NCBI RefSeq assembly: GCF_020497125.1
Contig: NC_059075.1
Coordinates: 39,530,003-39,594,002 of the forward strand
DNA length: 64,000 bases
Direction of reading: 5' to 3'
From: Mauremys mutica
Taxonomy: Eukaryota > Chordata > Testudines > Geoemydidae
This document shows positions 12,031 through 22,868 of this stretch, piece after piece. How positions within the stretch are numbered: the first letter of the stretch is position 1; each line of letters begins with the position of its first letter. Below the pieces are notes generated by a model that saw only the letters and a program-made list of their open reading frames with translations, was not told the DNA's origin and searched no databases. Position numbers and translations under genes: made by a program.

Positions 12031-12272
12031 TATCAGACTAACACTAACCGTGTTAGTCTGGTTCTGTAGAAGCAGCAAAGAATCCTGTGGCACCTTATAG
12101 ACTAACAGACGGTTTGCAGCATGAGCTTTCGTGGGTGAATACCCACTTCTTCGGATGCAAGACCCACTTGCATCCGACCCACTTGCATCCGAAGAAGTGG
12201 GTATTCACCCACGAAAGCTCATGCTGCAAAACGTCTGTTAGTCTATAAGGTGCCACAGGATTCTTTGCTGCT
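12031..12272. mobile_element. Snap-back palindromic retroelement insertion 1
   Basis: Two copies of one short element lie head to head. The left arm (12071-12160) and right arm (12183-12272) are 90 bp each with one mismatch by eye, around a 22-bp spacer. Left of the left arm lies a further tail module of about 40 bp (tatcagactaac...tggttctgtaga) that the right arm lacks. The whole unit is flanked by the 12-bp duplication TATTTAGTCTTT at 12019-12030 and 12273-12284, so it went in as one piece. Both arms share the private variant AAGAATCC where the other copies have AAGAGTCC, which points to one arm being copied from the other. The right arm holds the hammerhead-like core described under findings. 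Confidence 0.88.
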
Positions 12273-12284
12273 TATTTAGTCTTT

Positions 12285-12815
12285 GCGATTTTAGATTAAA
12301 TTGATCAGCCAGAAACTCAACCAAAGCTCTAGGAAATCCAGCTGGGCTCCTCTTTCTGTCTCCTATGTCACCATCCATAACAGAGAGTCCATATTTGGAA
12401 TGTAGTTGACAATGCCGTTGTGCTGATGATGAACAAGGCAGAAGAGTCCAGCATGTCACTGTCCACATGTCACTGTAAAACTTCATTACCCACTTGCCAG
12501 CACACAGGTATACAGGAAGACTTACAAGTAAAACAGAGCCATCTACAGTCAATTGTCCTGGTTAATGGGAGCCATCAAGATTCCAAACCACCATTAATGG
12601 CCCGCACTTTGCATAATTACAATAGGCCCTCAGAGTTATATTTCATATTTCTAGTTTCAGATACAAGAGTGGTACATTTATACAAATAGGATGACCACAC
12701 TCAGTAGATTATAAGCTTTGTAATGATGCCTTACAAGAGACCTTTTGCATGAAGCATATTCCAGTTACATTATATTTACACTCATTAGCATATTTCCATG
12801 AAATCATATAGACTG
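12285..12815. other. Unassigned non-coding sequence
   Basis: No named feature in this stretch. Confidence 0.35.
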
Positions 12816-12953
12816 CAACGTCACAGGGTGGTTTTATTTTGTTGCCGGGAGAGCTCTCTCCTGGTGATAAAAAGAGCAGCCACACAGCGCAGCTTACAAT
12901 GGCGTGGCTGCAGCAGCACAGCCGCACCGTTATAAGCTGAGCTGTGTAGACAT
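12816..12953. mobile_element. Harbinger-type MITE end fragment
   Basis: The right end tgagctgtgtagacatagc carries the GTAGACATA terminal signature of the MITE group, and the interior has the paired words gccgggagagctctctcctgg. The left part is truncated or unrecognisable. Confidence 0.5.
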
Positions 12954-13219
12954 AGCTGTGCTGTTCCTACTGCAGGGCTGCTCAGCCCACACCCTAGAGA
13001 TCCTCTGTCTAGAGAGCCCCTCCCATTCCTCTTTTAAATCCCGGGGTAGGGGTGAGATAATGGGCCACTTGCAGCAGAGTCAGCAGAATTCATGTAACAC
13101 TTTCTGGTAGAATTTATACTTCCTAACAGTCACAAGAGGAAAGAGAGCAAGGTGGAAATGTTCTGGCAAACACTGCCAGCCTGCTACAAGGAGACTGGTG
13201 AGGCAGAAAGGGGAGGGAT

Positions 13220-13690
13220 TGCTTAAAGAGATGATTCTTAACGATTTGAACGAGGAGGGAGAGAGCACTTGGAGCACGAAGTGAGCAAGAACGTTGTAGG
13301 CTCAGGAAACGCGATGAAACTGTGAACTTGGGAGTGTGAGAAGATGAAAGCAAGTGTAAGAGGAGAAGATTGAGATGTGGAATATAGGGAAATAAGAACA
13401 GAGACGTGTGTGAGGGCACGATTATGCCAGTTGATATAAATGAGATTGAAGAGCCTGAATTTGATATGGGAGGAGACAAGAAGCTGAGGGAGGGAATGAA
13501 AAAGAGAAGAGTGATGTGCTCGGAGTAATGAGAGAGGAAGACGAGATTCAGATAAACGAGAGAGACAGTGAGACCAGACAAGAAGAGATTACAGTGAACA
13601 AGGTGAGCAGTGACATGGGTGTGCACAAGAGACTCAGCTGTGGGTCAGCGAGCACACGGCAGATTGCAGAGATACGAGGACACAACAGGA
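13220..13690. repeat. Purine-rich tract, origin uncertain
   Basis: About 470 bp with strong A/G bias on the plus strand (words such as gagagagga, agaagatg, gggaaataag). The bias removes stop codons from the complementary strand and so creates a 167-codon empty frame at 13123-13626. It could be a decayed LINE segment, but I see no diagnostic motif. The flanks 12954-13219 and 13691-13862 hold nothing I recognise. Confidence 0.4.
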
Positions 13691-13862
13691 TTTAGCAGGA
13701 GGGGAAAGGAGAGCAAGATAAAACCCAGGTTACAGGCTTGGGAGACAGGAAGTGGAGGTACAAAATAAATCCTTTAATGGGAGATATAAAGGATCACTGT
13801 CCTCATCCCACCCCCAGCATTGCTGAAATCAGGTCCATCTACCCTGGTGTCCTGTCCCTGAC

Positions 13863-13985
13863 TAGGGTGACCAGACAGCAAATGTGAAAAATCGGGATGG
13901 AGGTGGGGGGTAATCGGAGCCTATATAAGAAAAAGACCCCAAAATCAGGACTGTCCCTATGAAATTGGGACATCTGGTCACCCTA
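13863..13985. mobile_element. hAT-type MITE, 123 bp
   Basis: The termini tagggtgaccagacagc and catctggtcaccctA are inverted copies. The flanks TCCCTGAC (13855-13862) and TCTCTGAC (13986-13993) agree at 7 of 8 positions, which fits a hAT 8-bp duplication with one later mutation. A second copy lies at 45488-45613. The element is too short to encode anything. Confidence 0.82.
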
Positions 13986-14402
13986 TCTCTGACAGAGGCC
14001 AGGACCACATGCTTCAGAGAAAGTTACCAGAATCTCCATAATGAGCAAATATGCACTCAAATGCCCGTGATGGGAAAAGCAGAGAGGCTTTAACCTCCAG
14101 CTATTGGTGGCCTATCTTGATTACTGTAACTTTCTTGTCGGGTACCACTATCTCTCATCTCTATCCCCATTACGTCAGTCCATAATGTTGCCACTACTGC
14201 AGTTTGTCAAGTGGATGCTGATCCACAGATGGCAGGTACTGGAAGAGGGCAAAGGATTATTAATAAGCAATGACAACCAATCATTAATAATTGTCTCTAC
14301 TTGCATGTTCCTTCACAGATCAAACAGAACCAGCCTGTGGCTTGGATTTAGGAGTAATAAACCCCGCTGTCATTGACCAGGCCTTCAGTTAAAAGGTAGG
14401 GA

Positions 14403-14520
14403 CTGGATGGCAAGGATAGCCTTGTGGTAAAAGCCAGAATCTAGGAGTCAGAAAACCTGAGTTTTATACTTGGCCCTGTTAGGGGAAGTCACTCAAATTC
14501 TCTAGGCCAAATTCATCCTT
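14403..14520 (+). repeat. Possible MIR-type SINE remnant
   Basis: The order of words atagccttgtggtaaaagcc, ctaggagtcagaaaacctga and ggggaagtcactcaaattct follows the 5' part and core of MIR. The match is weak and old. Confidence 0.4.
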
Positions 14521-17043
14521 AACACTACTCAGTTGTCCTATCTGTCTTGCAAAGAGCCTTGCACCCTATAGTCCTGTAGAATATCACAAATAAAGGGTGG
14601 CCACAGGTTGCATTTGATCATATTTTGGACAACATGACACTAGCTTCTAAAGCAACATTTTCCCACCAGGATAAGGAAATACTCAGCACTTCCAATAACC
14701 AGGCCTAGGAGCCCACTGAAGTCCATGGGAGTCAGGTGTGCTGCTAATGACAGAGGGTGAATCAGTCTTCTTACATGGGGGCCTAAATTTAGGCCTCCAG
14801 ATTTGGCCTTAAAGTTTTACAGGAATGAGCAGATAAATAATAAAGTGGTGGCTTAGGCCAACCCAACCCCCAACCCAGTGTGGCCATGGCTGTGTCTCAG
14901 GTCCCTTACAAGCACTACCCATTCGTTCAGCCAACTGGGGCCATGATCCCAGCTGCGCTAGAAGAAATGATTTTCTCAAATCAAAGTGATGCAGCTCAGA
15001 GTGCCCAGCAGACTAGACCCTGGCTACTGATTACTCCTCAGCTGAAACTGTTACAGCCCTGCTCGGCGAGAGGCCAGAGGTATCAGGTATGTTTTTACTG
15101 TTTTCTGTCATAAATTACTGAAGTCCCTGGCAGGGCCTTGGACCTCCCCCTCCTTTTCTCCCCTCCCCACAATCTCCCCTTTGACTTACGTGCCAGAGCA
15201 CCATAATGGCTCTTTGTAAATCTAACTGAAACAAATGCTATTGACCTAGACACATTTGCAAGTAAATCTGGTTGGACCTCAATCAGAGAGCATGTGTTTG
15301 ACACCAAATTATGCTTAAGTGCTGCAGGAAGAAAAATGGGAATGCATGCTCTGGCAGATAGCGAGACAAAGGGAGGACTTAATTAAAGGGCTGAAACATA
15401 TGCCACTGAGACCAATAAATGAGCCTCAGAGTGGGGAACAAGAAGTGCAGGGCTGCCTCTTTTTATGGAAAGGGCAGTGTCGAGGATGGAGTTTGTTAGT
15501 GTAAATTCACTTCTCCCCACCCGCAGAACCACTTGGGCAGAGATGAGGACCACCTGCCCACTCAAAATCACCCCAGTCTGTGCTCTAGCAACACTCAGCA
15601 AGCTAAGTAGTATCAGGCTTCCCCAGGGAAAATCCAGTGTGTGACTGAAGACAGCACTGATGACCGAAGAGAGTGCTCTTCCCTCTGAGTCCAGTGCCCC
15701 AGCGTGGTAGAGAGCGCGGGTGTGGAAGTAACTGTAGTGTCACATCCAAATCTCTAGCTACCTTTTGCTGATCATCTGAGTAGACTGGAGCCAGACTCCA
15801 ACCTGCCCTGAACCTCTCTTACCGCAGGATAACCCTCACCACGCTCAGCCTTTTTCTTCCAACAGGCCCTGCTAGTAATTCAGCCCCCGAAGAGGGAGAA
15901 GGCTCTCAAAGTGGCAAGTGTTCTATGAATAGAGGATGGGGCGCACACTCACCTCACTGGCCCCCAAGATCAAAGAGATATTAAGAAGGAAGAAGGGTGT
16001 CTGCAGTATTTGCCCCAAATCTATCCCAAATTTAGCACTAATTAAGGTAGGCTCTCTAGGTTCACTTGGGATTTTGAGGTACGGCGTGCCCCCCCGGGAT
16101 ATGAGCACTGTAAATCAGATCCACTGGGTATGTGTCCCCATTTCAAAACCCCTTGTAGACAGTCTCTACAGAGAGGTGCAGGACTGAATGGGCCAAGAAA
16201 ACTTGACTACTCTCACCCCCAGGAGGAGGTCCCTGCAGGTTAGGGGTGGGGCATGTCGGTGGGCATAAGAAAAACTTGCTCTGCTGACTATGTTGTAGGT
16301 AGACAGAGGACTGTAGTCACCAGGGATGTTAATTCTGCACCTTTCACCAGCATGAAGTTCACTATTTATCTAAATAAATTAAAAGTGAACTGAATTTTAT
16401 ATGAGGAAAAAATAGGTTTGCAGTATCTATCTACAGGCAGAGCAGAGCACACCTAAGACTAGGTAGGCTCCCTGCTCCTCAAGAGTCAAATAAGCTTGAG
16501 TAACACACAGGCAGGTGTCAGGGCCTGTAGAGCCCCTGTGAACTTCCAACCCTAAACCATCAGTCCTGGCCCTAGCAGAAATCAATGCAGCATCTGCTGC
16601 TGTCAGCTGGGTTTCCACTGAAGCAACGCAAGTGGTCTTATCTCCCTCACAGATCAGCGGGTGAATTGAGCCTGCAGTATCTTTGACTGTCAGATTCATA
16701 AACACAGCAAGCCATGACAGGCCAGGGTGTGCGATACAGTTCACAGATTACAACATGTAACATCCATCAGTGGAAACAGACACAAACCACAATCCTCCAA
16801 CTCAAGCCTGACTTTAGCAGCGGGGAGTGGGCTGTTGCTCAGGCTGCCTCAAATTATGCCTCTGCTGTTTTCTCAGGTCCCAAAGGTGTGGACTAGTCTC
16901 CTCAGAGTGGCTTTCTGTAGGCAGAAAAGAGCCCATATCAACCTGTGACTGACTGGAAGGGAGGGCTCCAGTCTTTTTTATTCTTACTTCTTGAACATCC
17001 CCATCCTACCCTGCTTCAGGCCTGGAAGTGCAGCACAGCTATG
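14521..17043. other. Unassigned non-coding sequence
   Basis: No repeat ends, gene or RNA that I can support over these 2.5 kb. Several short frames occur on both strands without domains. Confidence 0.35.
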
Positions 17044-17051
17044 GTTCTGGT

Positions 17052-17372
17052 CAGGGGCGGCTCTACGTTTTTGGCCGCCCCAAGCAGTCATGCGCGGGAG
17101 GCGCCCCGGAGCCGTGGGAGCAGCGGACCTCCCGCGGGCATGACTGCGGAGGGTCCGCTGGTCGCGCGGCTCGGCTGGACCTCCCACAGCTGCGGACGGT
17201 TCGCAGGTCCGGCGGCTCCGCTGGAGCTGCTGCAGTCATGCCTGCGGGAGGTCCAGCCGAGCCGCGCGACCAGGCATGACTGCGGCAGGTCCGCCGGCCT
17301 AGCCTGCCGCCCCCCCGGGAAAGGGCCGCCCCACGCGCGTGCTTGCCGCGCTGGGGTCTAGAGCCGGCCCTG
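17052..17372. mobile_element. GC-rich hAT-type MITE, 321 bp, perfect 8-bp target duplication
   Basis: The ends are caggggcggctcta and tagagccggccctg, inverted with two mismatches. The flanking duplication is the exact 8-mer GTTCTGGT at 17044-17051 and 17373-17380. The interior is very GC- and CpG-rich compared with its surroundings and contains a long imperfect inverted repeat: ggtcgcgcggctcggctgga near 17160 pairs with tccagccgagccgcgcgacc near 17250. Frames opened by the high GC content (such as 16945-17361) are accidental. Confidence 0.92.
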
Positions 17373-17849
17373 GTTCTGGTGGACTGCATAGCAGCACAGG
17401 CACTTCTGGAAGCTGTTAAGAGATGCACTGCTCTTCCTTCAGAAAATTGTCTCCCCAGTGTTTCTCTGAACAGCAGCTAAGGCAACTGGACTGGAAGGTG
17501 CTAGACACGCATTCACCAAACCCAGCTGGGCTCTGCAACTGAGCTGCCTGACTCCAATCTAATACAGGAGTATGGTGCACCCCAGGTAAGAGTTTATCCC
17601 ACTCACACTGGAGTGTCAGAAGTGGCGTCTCTTTGGGACATATCACAAACTCCTCCCTCCCAACGGTAAAGCCAACAGACATCAATGGACTCCTTGTGTG
17701 AGTAGGTACTCACCAGTGTGAGTAAAGAGTTCGTAGTCCAACCCTTGATCTGCCGTTGCGGTCTGTCGTCTCCAGATAAAATCATTTGCTGCACATTCAA
17801 GGAGGAGCTTTGAAATGAGCAGCAATTGCTTTCATTTATAGCAGCCCTT

Positions 17850-17910
17850 TCATCCTAAAGAACTTCACGAACGACACATGCTGGGATCACACGCACCACT
17901 GAAATGCAGC
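17850..17910 (+). repeat. Old dispersed repeat, ACTGAAATGCAGC family, copy 1
   Basis: The block taaagaacttcacgaacgac followed about 25 bp later by actgaaatgcagc recurs in the same order and orientation at 20276, 30033 and 50777, and in part at 21130. I do not recognise the family by name. Confidence 0.5.
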
Positions 17911-20275
17911 TAACTCTGGGGTGGGATAGGGCTGCTGTTTAACAGTGCACAGCATTGGCACCAAACAATTTAAAGCAAGAAGAGAAGAAACCTGTATCCA
18001 ATTGAAACTACATTTCTCCTGAACTCCACTTGTAATTATTCAGTCTGAAATCTGGCAGGACAAGAAGATTAACACCTTGACTCCTAGAAAGAATCTATGG
18101 AGGTCTTTAACAACCACAAGAGACCAGGACCTTGGCTATATGCTCAGTCAAAAAAAATGGCACCTGTGGCCCTCAGGCCCATGCTGTGTCTTTGCTTCAG
18201 TCCTGACTCAGAGGAAGCGTGACACCTACTGAATCACTAGCACCACTTCTTGTAGCAGTTGGTTATCACTTGGAGTGCTTGCATCCATATAATTACCCCG
18301 CTCCAGCCCTGCATTGCTTATGACAACAGAGAAGATCACAGCCTGACATAGTAAGACTCAGTTTTTTTGAGTCTCCAAAAAAGGAAGCTAAGCTTGATAC
18401 CATGACAGAGACTGACAAGAACATGAAATTAAAAAAAAAAAACACCCAACCTGCTGAGAAAACTCGTCAAATAGGAGCCAACACACACCATGCAGACCTC
18501 ATGCAGTGTCCCCGCTCAGAGATGTCACAGCCCTCATCGGTTTTGCTGCTGTAATATTCCTCCAGGAAAGGAAGGCTTAGCAGACACCATGCCAGTCAAT
18601 CTGACGACTGCTGACAGCCCCAGGAAGCGTATGAATGGGATACTGATGCCCAGACTCAATGAGTGCTGACAAATCCAGATAATAAAATTGCTGCAAGGAA
18701 GAACTGCCTAAGTGCATGTAAATACCTAAAGGATCCATACATGCATACACAAATATACATCCCCTATGCTGTATCTACTATGAGAAGAGACAGACAGCAT
18801 CGAGGCTGGATGACTAGCACGCCTGAAGTAGTGGCGTAAGGCACAAAATGAGCTTAACCACCCGACAGTTGCATAATCTCTTTAATATTGTGTCACTGCT
18901 ATATTATATAACACAATTAAAAATTATACACAATAAAATAGTAGTGTAGCATGGAATACAGTCAGACCTTGTCTGCATGTTCACTGGGCAATAAAACCAC
19001 CTAGGAATGGCATGACACCAAGAGAGAAGAAAGAAGGTCCTGAGGTTTAACCATGGAACTGGGAGGAGGACTACTGAGTCCTGTCCCTGGTTCTGTCTCA
19101 GATTGTGTGTGTCTTGCTTACGGAGCCCCCACAACTCCCACCTGACTTCAGTTGAAGCTTTCAGGACTCAACAGCTCTCAGGAAGTCACACAAAGAATCA
19201 CATGTTCAGCATTAGCCTCCCAACTGGGCATACACAAAAAGAGGTTCAGGACCTCCCAGTTGTGAGAACCTAACACATGAGGGTAGGGTCAAAGATTTGT
19301 CCCTTTGTTCCTAATGGTCCTGTTTACATGCCAGTTTTGCCAATAACAACAACAATTTCAAAAACTCATGGAAGGAGAAATGCAGATAAGTATGACATTT
19401 AGGCAGAAATGTCTTTAAATAGATTGTTTTTCAAAGTTTTCCAAGAGGCTTCAGTGCCTCTTTTAATTGCTCAACAATATCAGGATTACTGAAGACACTT
19501 TTCACACACCAGTGGGGAAAATGGGAGCTGCGGAAATGAAGAACTGCTATTTTTCATCGCAGTACTGAAAGTACTACTCAATTTTTAATTTTGTTCAATC
19601 TTGCTGTTATTGGTGGAAAAGCAAAGGGGAAGCGGGGGGGGGGGAGGGGAGTCCTTTAAAATATAATCCAAAGATTCATGTTTCATAAAGGAATCCAGAC
19701 AGTGGTGTAAACTCACATTTTTGTTACTGTCAAGAACATTATGGAAGCTGACAGCCAAATTACCAATTAATGGGCTTCCCACTGTTAGCCCAGCTAAACA
19801 GCAGTGTTCCTTGTATGATACAGTGGCTAATTAAAGGCTCATCACTTGGGCCATAATCTGGGGTGACAGTGGTTTTCCAAATGTAAAACCAGACCCATAC
19901 ATAATAATCCTGGACTTCAAAGAAGTAAAGGAAGAAAGGGAGAAGGGTGAAAGATGGATGCCATCTAGTTTTGTCTTTGCTTCTTTGTAAGATAAATCAT
20001 AGTATTCTAACAAATGCATGGTCATCTACAACTTCATGACCGTCACACTGCTATTTCTTGGGGCCACCCAGAACTTCACTGAGAGCAGGGACAGAACTCA
20101 AATCCTCCTGCTGCAAAAGTGAACAATGAGTGAATCTCCATCAGCTGTTACTAGTAGAGGGGCCTAGAATACTCAGATAAGTGGTTGTGAATCCATCAAG
20201 TAGCAATGGTGACATCCTAGCCAAAGCATTGTGAGATATCTTACCTGGCCATAGAAATTGTCATTCTGAAGAATC
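17911..20275. other. Unassigned non-coding sequence
   Basis: No named feature. A run of G (19636-19645) followed by ggaggggag is simple sequence. Confidence 0.35.
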
Positions 20276-20334
20276 CAAAAGTGCTTTACAGCACAATATG
20301 TAGAGTGATCACCTCATTCAACACTGAAATGCAG
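20276..20334 (+). repeat. Old dispersed repeat, ACTGAAATGCAGC family, copy 2
   Basis: The words ccaaaagtgctttacagcac and acactgaaatgcagc lie in the same order as in the other copies. Confidence 0.5.
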
Positions 20335-21410
20335 CTATTTTCTATATTACAATAGGGCTCAAAATGTGCTTACCACTTTCCAAACAGAGGGAGACAGTCC
20401 CTGCTCATCAGCTACCTAGGAATCCTCTAGTTCATTAGGAGTTTCAAATTCAAAGTTAACACCACAGACTGCAGCAAGACTTACCACGTACAGTGTAAGA
20501 GGAAACTGCTACAGCCTTTGGCATTTAATATTGGGATACAGAAATAGGCCAATACACAAAGTTACACACAAACATCAATGACTTTCAGAGGAGCAGAACA
20601 AATTCAGAAATTCCAACCAAAGTTTCAGATAACAGTAGCAATCTCTGATATGTAAGGTCAATCCAAGGACATTTCTCTTATGGCAGGTATGCCACAGGGA
20701 ATTGATTGGCCATAAATGGAGTAGCCCAACAGTGGTCCATGCTGGATGTCTCATGGACATGTGTTAAACCCCCCTTGATGTACCAACAAGCTTTCTACAA
20801 TGAAGCTTGCAGAAGGAAAAAGGACATATGCAGGCTCGGCTGCTAAGTGGTTTTCTGGCCATTTGCTTTGTTTTTAAAAGTTGTTTTCTCCAGAGGGCAT
20901 CTCTGGATGGAAAAGCAGTTCCTGAATAGAGCTGGAAGGACAGAAACTGCAGATTCCAGGGACTTCTGGGTACTCAATTCAGAAGCCACATCTGCCACAT
21001 TAAGAGGTTGATTATAAACAATTGACTTTCCTAGGGACTAAGGAGACACTGCACTTCTTAATAACAACTGCATCTTACATTTCAAGAATGCCTCAACAAG
21101 GATCAGTTAGTTTGAATGACTATAGTTCCAAAATGTATAAATAAGAGAAAATCCACCCCTTTACCCACCACTGAAATGCATCTGCCTCTGCAGCGGAACG
21201 TGGTTCAACAGTATATGCCAATACTGTGAAATGAACCATGACCTCATACATACAGACACCACCGTCATCAGTACCACTTGAACCAGGCACCTTCAACTAA
21301 AAGCACAATCCCCTGCTAATTGTGTTAAAGCTGTTTCTCAGCTATTAGTAAGTAGTAATCTCTCTTCACTGGGGCCAGTTACTAGAAAGTGAGATGGTGA
21401 CACAGACTTG
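20335..21410. other. Unassigned sequence with a partial ACTGAAATGCA repeat
   Basis: A short copy of the dispersed repeat, accactgaaatgca, lies at 21167-21180. Nothing else recognised. Confidence 0.35.
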
Positions 21411-21749
21411 GGCCTTGCCTGCATTACACAGTTTTGTTGACAACATAGTTATGGTGGACACACTGCAATGCTCCTTCTGAAGGTAAACTCTCCTGCCTTG
21501 CCAACAAAATAAAACCACCTCGACGAGAGGTGTAGAGCTTTTTGTGGCAAAGTTATATCGACAAAATGTCAGTGTAGACACTGTGCTTCGTTATGTCACT
21601 GTAAATGGCTTCCAGGAGGTAACCCACAATGCCCATCCTCACCACTCTCATCATCAGTTCAAACTCCACTGCCCTGCATCTAGGTACACAGACATCCGCC
21701 CCTCCCCCTTTAAAGGCCTGGGAATTCCTGAAAATCCACTTCCTATTTG

Positions 21750-21950
21750 TGTAACCCACACACCTCCTGGGTGTGGTGTTCTGTTCCATCTAGTGGCGAT
21801 GAGAGAGAGAGAGAGTTTAATGAGCTTGCTCTACAGCCCTAGCTAAGAGCCATATGGCTTTTAACTCATGCAGGAGAGGCTCATGCATTTAGCTGCAGAA
21901 GTCCCAGGTTCAATCCTTCCCGCCAACGACCAGGGTCTGTTGGTGTTACA
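21750..21950 (+). mobile_element. 201-bp TGTAAC...GTTACA element with tRNA-like boxes, copy A
   Basis: The element starts tgtaacccacaca and ends gttggtgttaca, so its ends are short inverted repeats in the TG..CA style. It is flanked by TTTG at 21746-21749 and 21951-21954. It contains a GA microsatellite near 21800 and, near the right end, ggttcaatcc, a Pol III B-box-like word. A second copy, 218 bp, lies at 48923-49140. It could be a very small LTR-type or TIR-type non-autonomous element; I cannot place it in a family. Confidence 0.65.
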
Positions 21951-22125
21951 TTTGCTTGGCATAGACAGCTCACATTGCATATTTCCAGCTGACCATGGTG
22001 GAAAACACTCCACGCAGCAAACACTCTCTGGCTTGGAGCACACCTGAGTTGTTGCATCTGCTGGCACTATGGGGAGAGGAGGCTGTGCTGTCCCAGTTCC
22101 ACTGGATAAGGGCTATGAATGGGAC

Positions 22126-22868
22126 ACACAGAATCACAGGGTTGGAAGAGACCTCTGGAGGTCATCTAGTCCAACCCCCTGCTCAAAGCAGGACCAACAC
22201 CAACTAAATCACCCCAGCCAGGGCTTTGTCAAGCTGGGCCTTAAAACCTCTAAGGCAGGAGATTCCACCACCTCCCTAGCTAACCCATTCCACTGCTTCA
22301 CCATCCTCCTAGTAAAATAGTGTTTCCTAATATCCAACCTAGACCTCCCCCACTGCAACTTGAGACCATTGCTCCTTGTTCTGTCACCTGCCACCACTGA
22401 GAACAGCCTAGCTCCATCCTCTTTGGAACCACTCTTCAGATAGTTGAAGGCTGCTATCAAATCCCCCCTCACCCTTCTCTTCTGTAGACTAAACAAGCCC
22501 AGTGTCATCCGTGAACCTGCTGAGGGTGCAATCTATCCCATCGTCCAGGTCATTAATAAAGATCAAGTATCAGAGGGGTAGCCGTGTTAGTCTGGATCTG
22601 TAAAAGCAGCAGAGTCCTGTGGCACCTTTATATACTAACAGACGTTTTGGAGCATGAGCTTTCGTGGGTGAATACCCACTGCGTCGGATGCATGTCATCC
22701 GACGAAGTGGGTATTCACCCACGAAAGCTCATGCTCCAAAACGTCTGTTAGTCTATAAGGTGCCACAGGACTCTTTGCTGCTTTTATTAATAAAGATGTT
22801 GAACAAAACCAGCCCCAGGACCGACCCCTGGAGCACTCCGCTTGAGACCGGCTGCCAACTAGACATAT
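22126..22868 (-). mobile_element. CR1 LINE 3' fragment, minus strand, internally deleted
   Basis: The left edge is the reversed CR1 3' end (gaatcacagggttggaagag, aggtcatctagtccaacccc). The frame on the minus strand at 22209-22508 encodes the ORF2 C-terminus ([40 protein letters not shown]). At about 22501 the sequence jumps from the ctaaacaagcccagt region to gtcatccgtgaacctgctga, several hundred bases further 5' in CR1, so an internal segment is missing. It is split by a palindromic retroelement at 22564-22785 and continues after it with gttgaacaaaaccagcccca. The host gene resumes at about 22869. Confidence 0.85.
22564..22785. mobile_element. Snap-back palindromic retroelement insertion 2
   Basis: The left arm (22602-22690) and right arm (22696-22785) are inverted copies around a loop of about 5 bp. 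Outside the left arm is the tail module tatcagaggggtagccgtgt...ctgt. The flanking duplication is the 12-mer ATTAATAAAGAT at 22552-22563 and 22786-22797, and the CR1 host reads on without loss across the insertion. Both arms carry GGAGC at the place where insertions 1 and 3 carry GCAGC, so the arms of one insertion resemble each other more than those of other insertions. There are a few indels between the arms near 22610 and 22630. Confidence 0.9.

Noticed and set aside
12031..12272. Two separate SINE insertions in opposite directions
   Set aside because: One 12-bp duplication surrounds both arms and no duplication lies between them, so a single insertion is simpler. The same holds at 22564 and 48586.
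13123..13626. 167-codon open frame on the minus strand
   Set aside because: The plus strand is purine-rich here, which removes stops from the other strand. No domain is seen and the product is Ser/Leu/Phe-rich filler.
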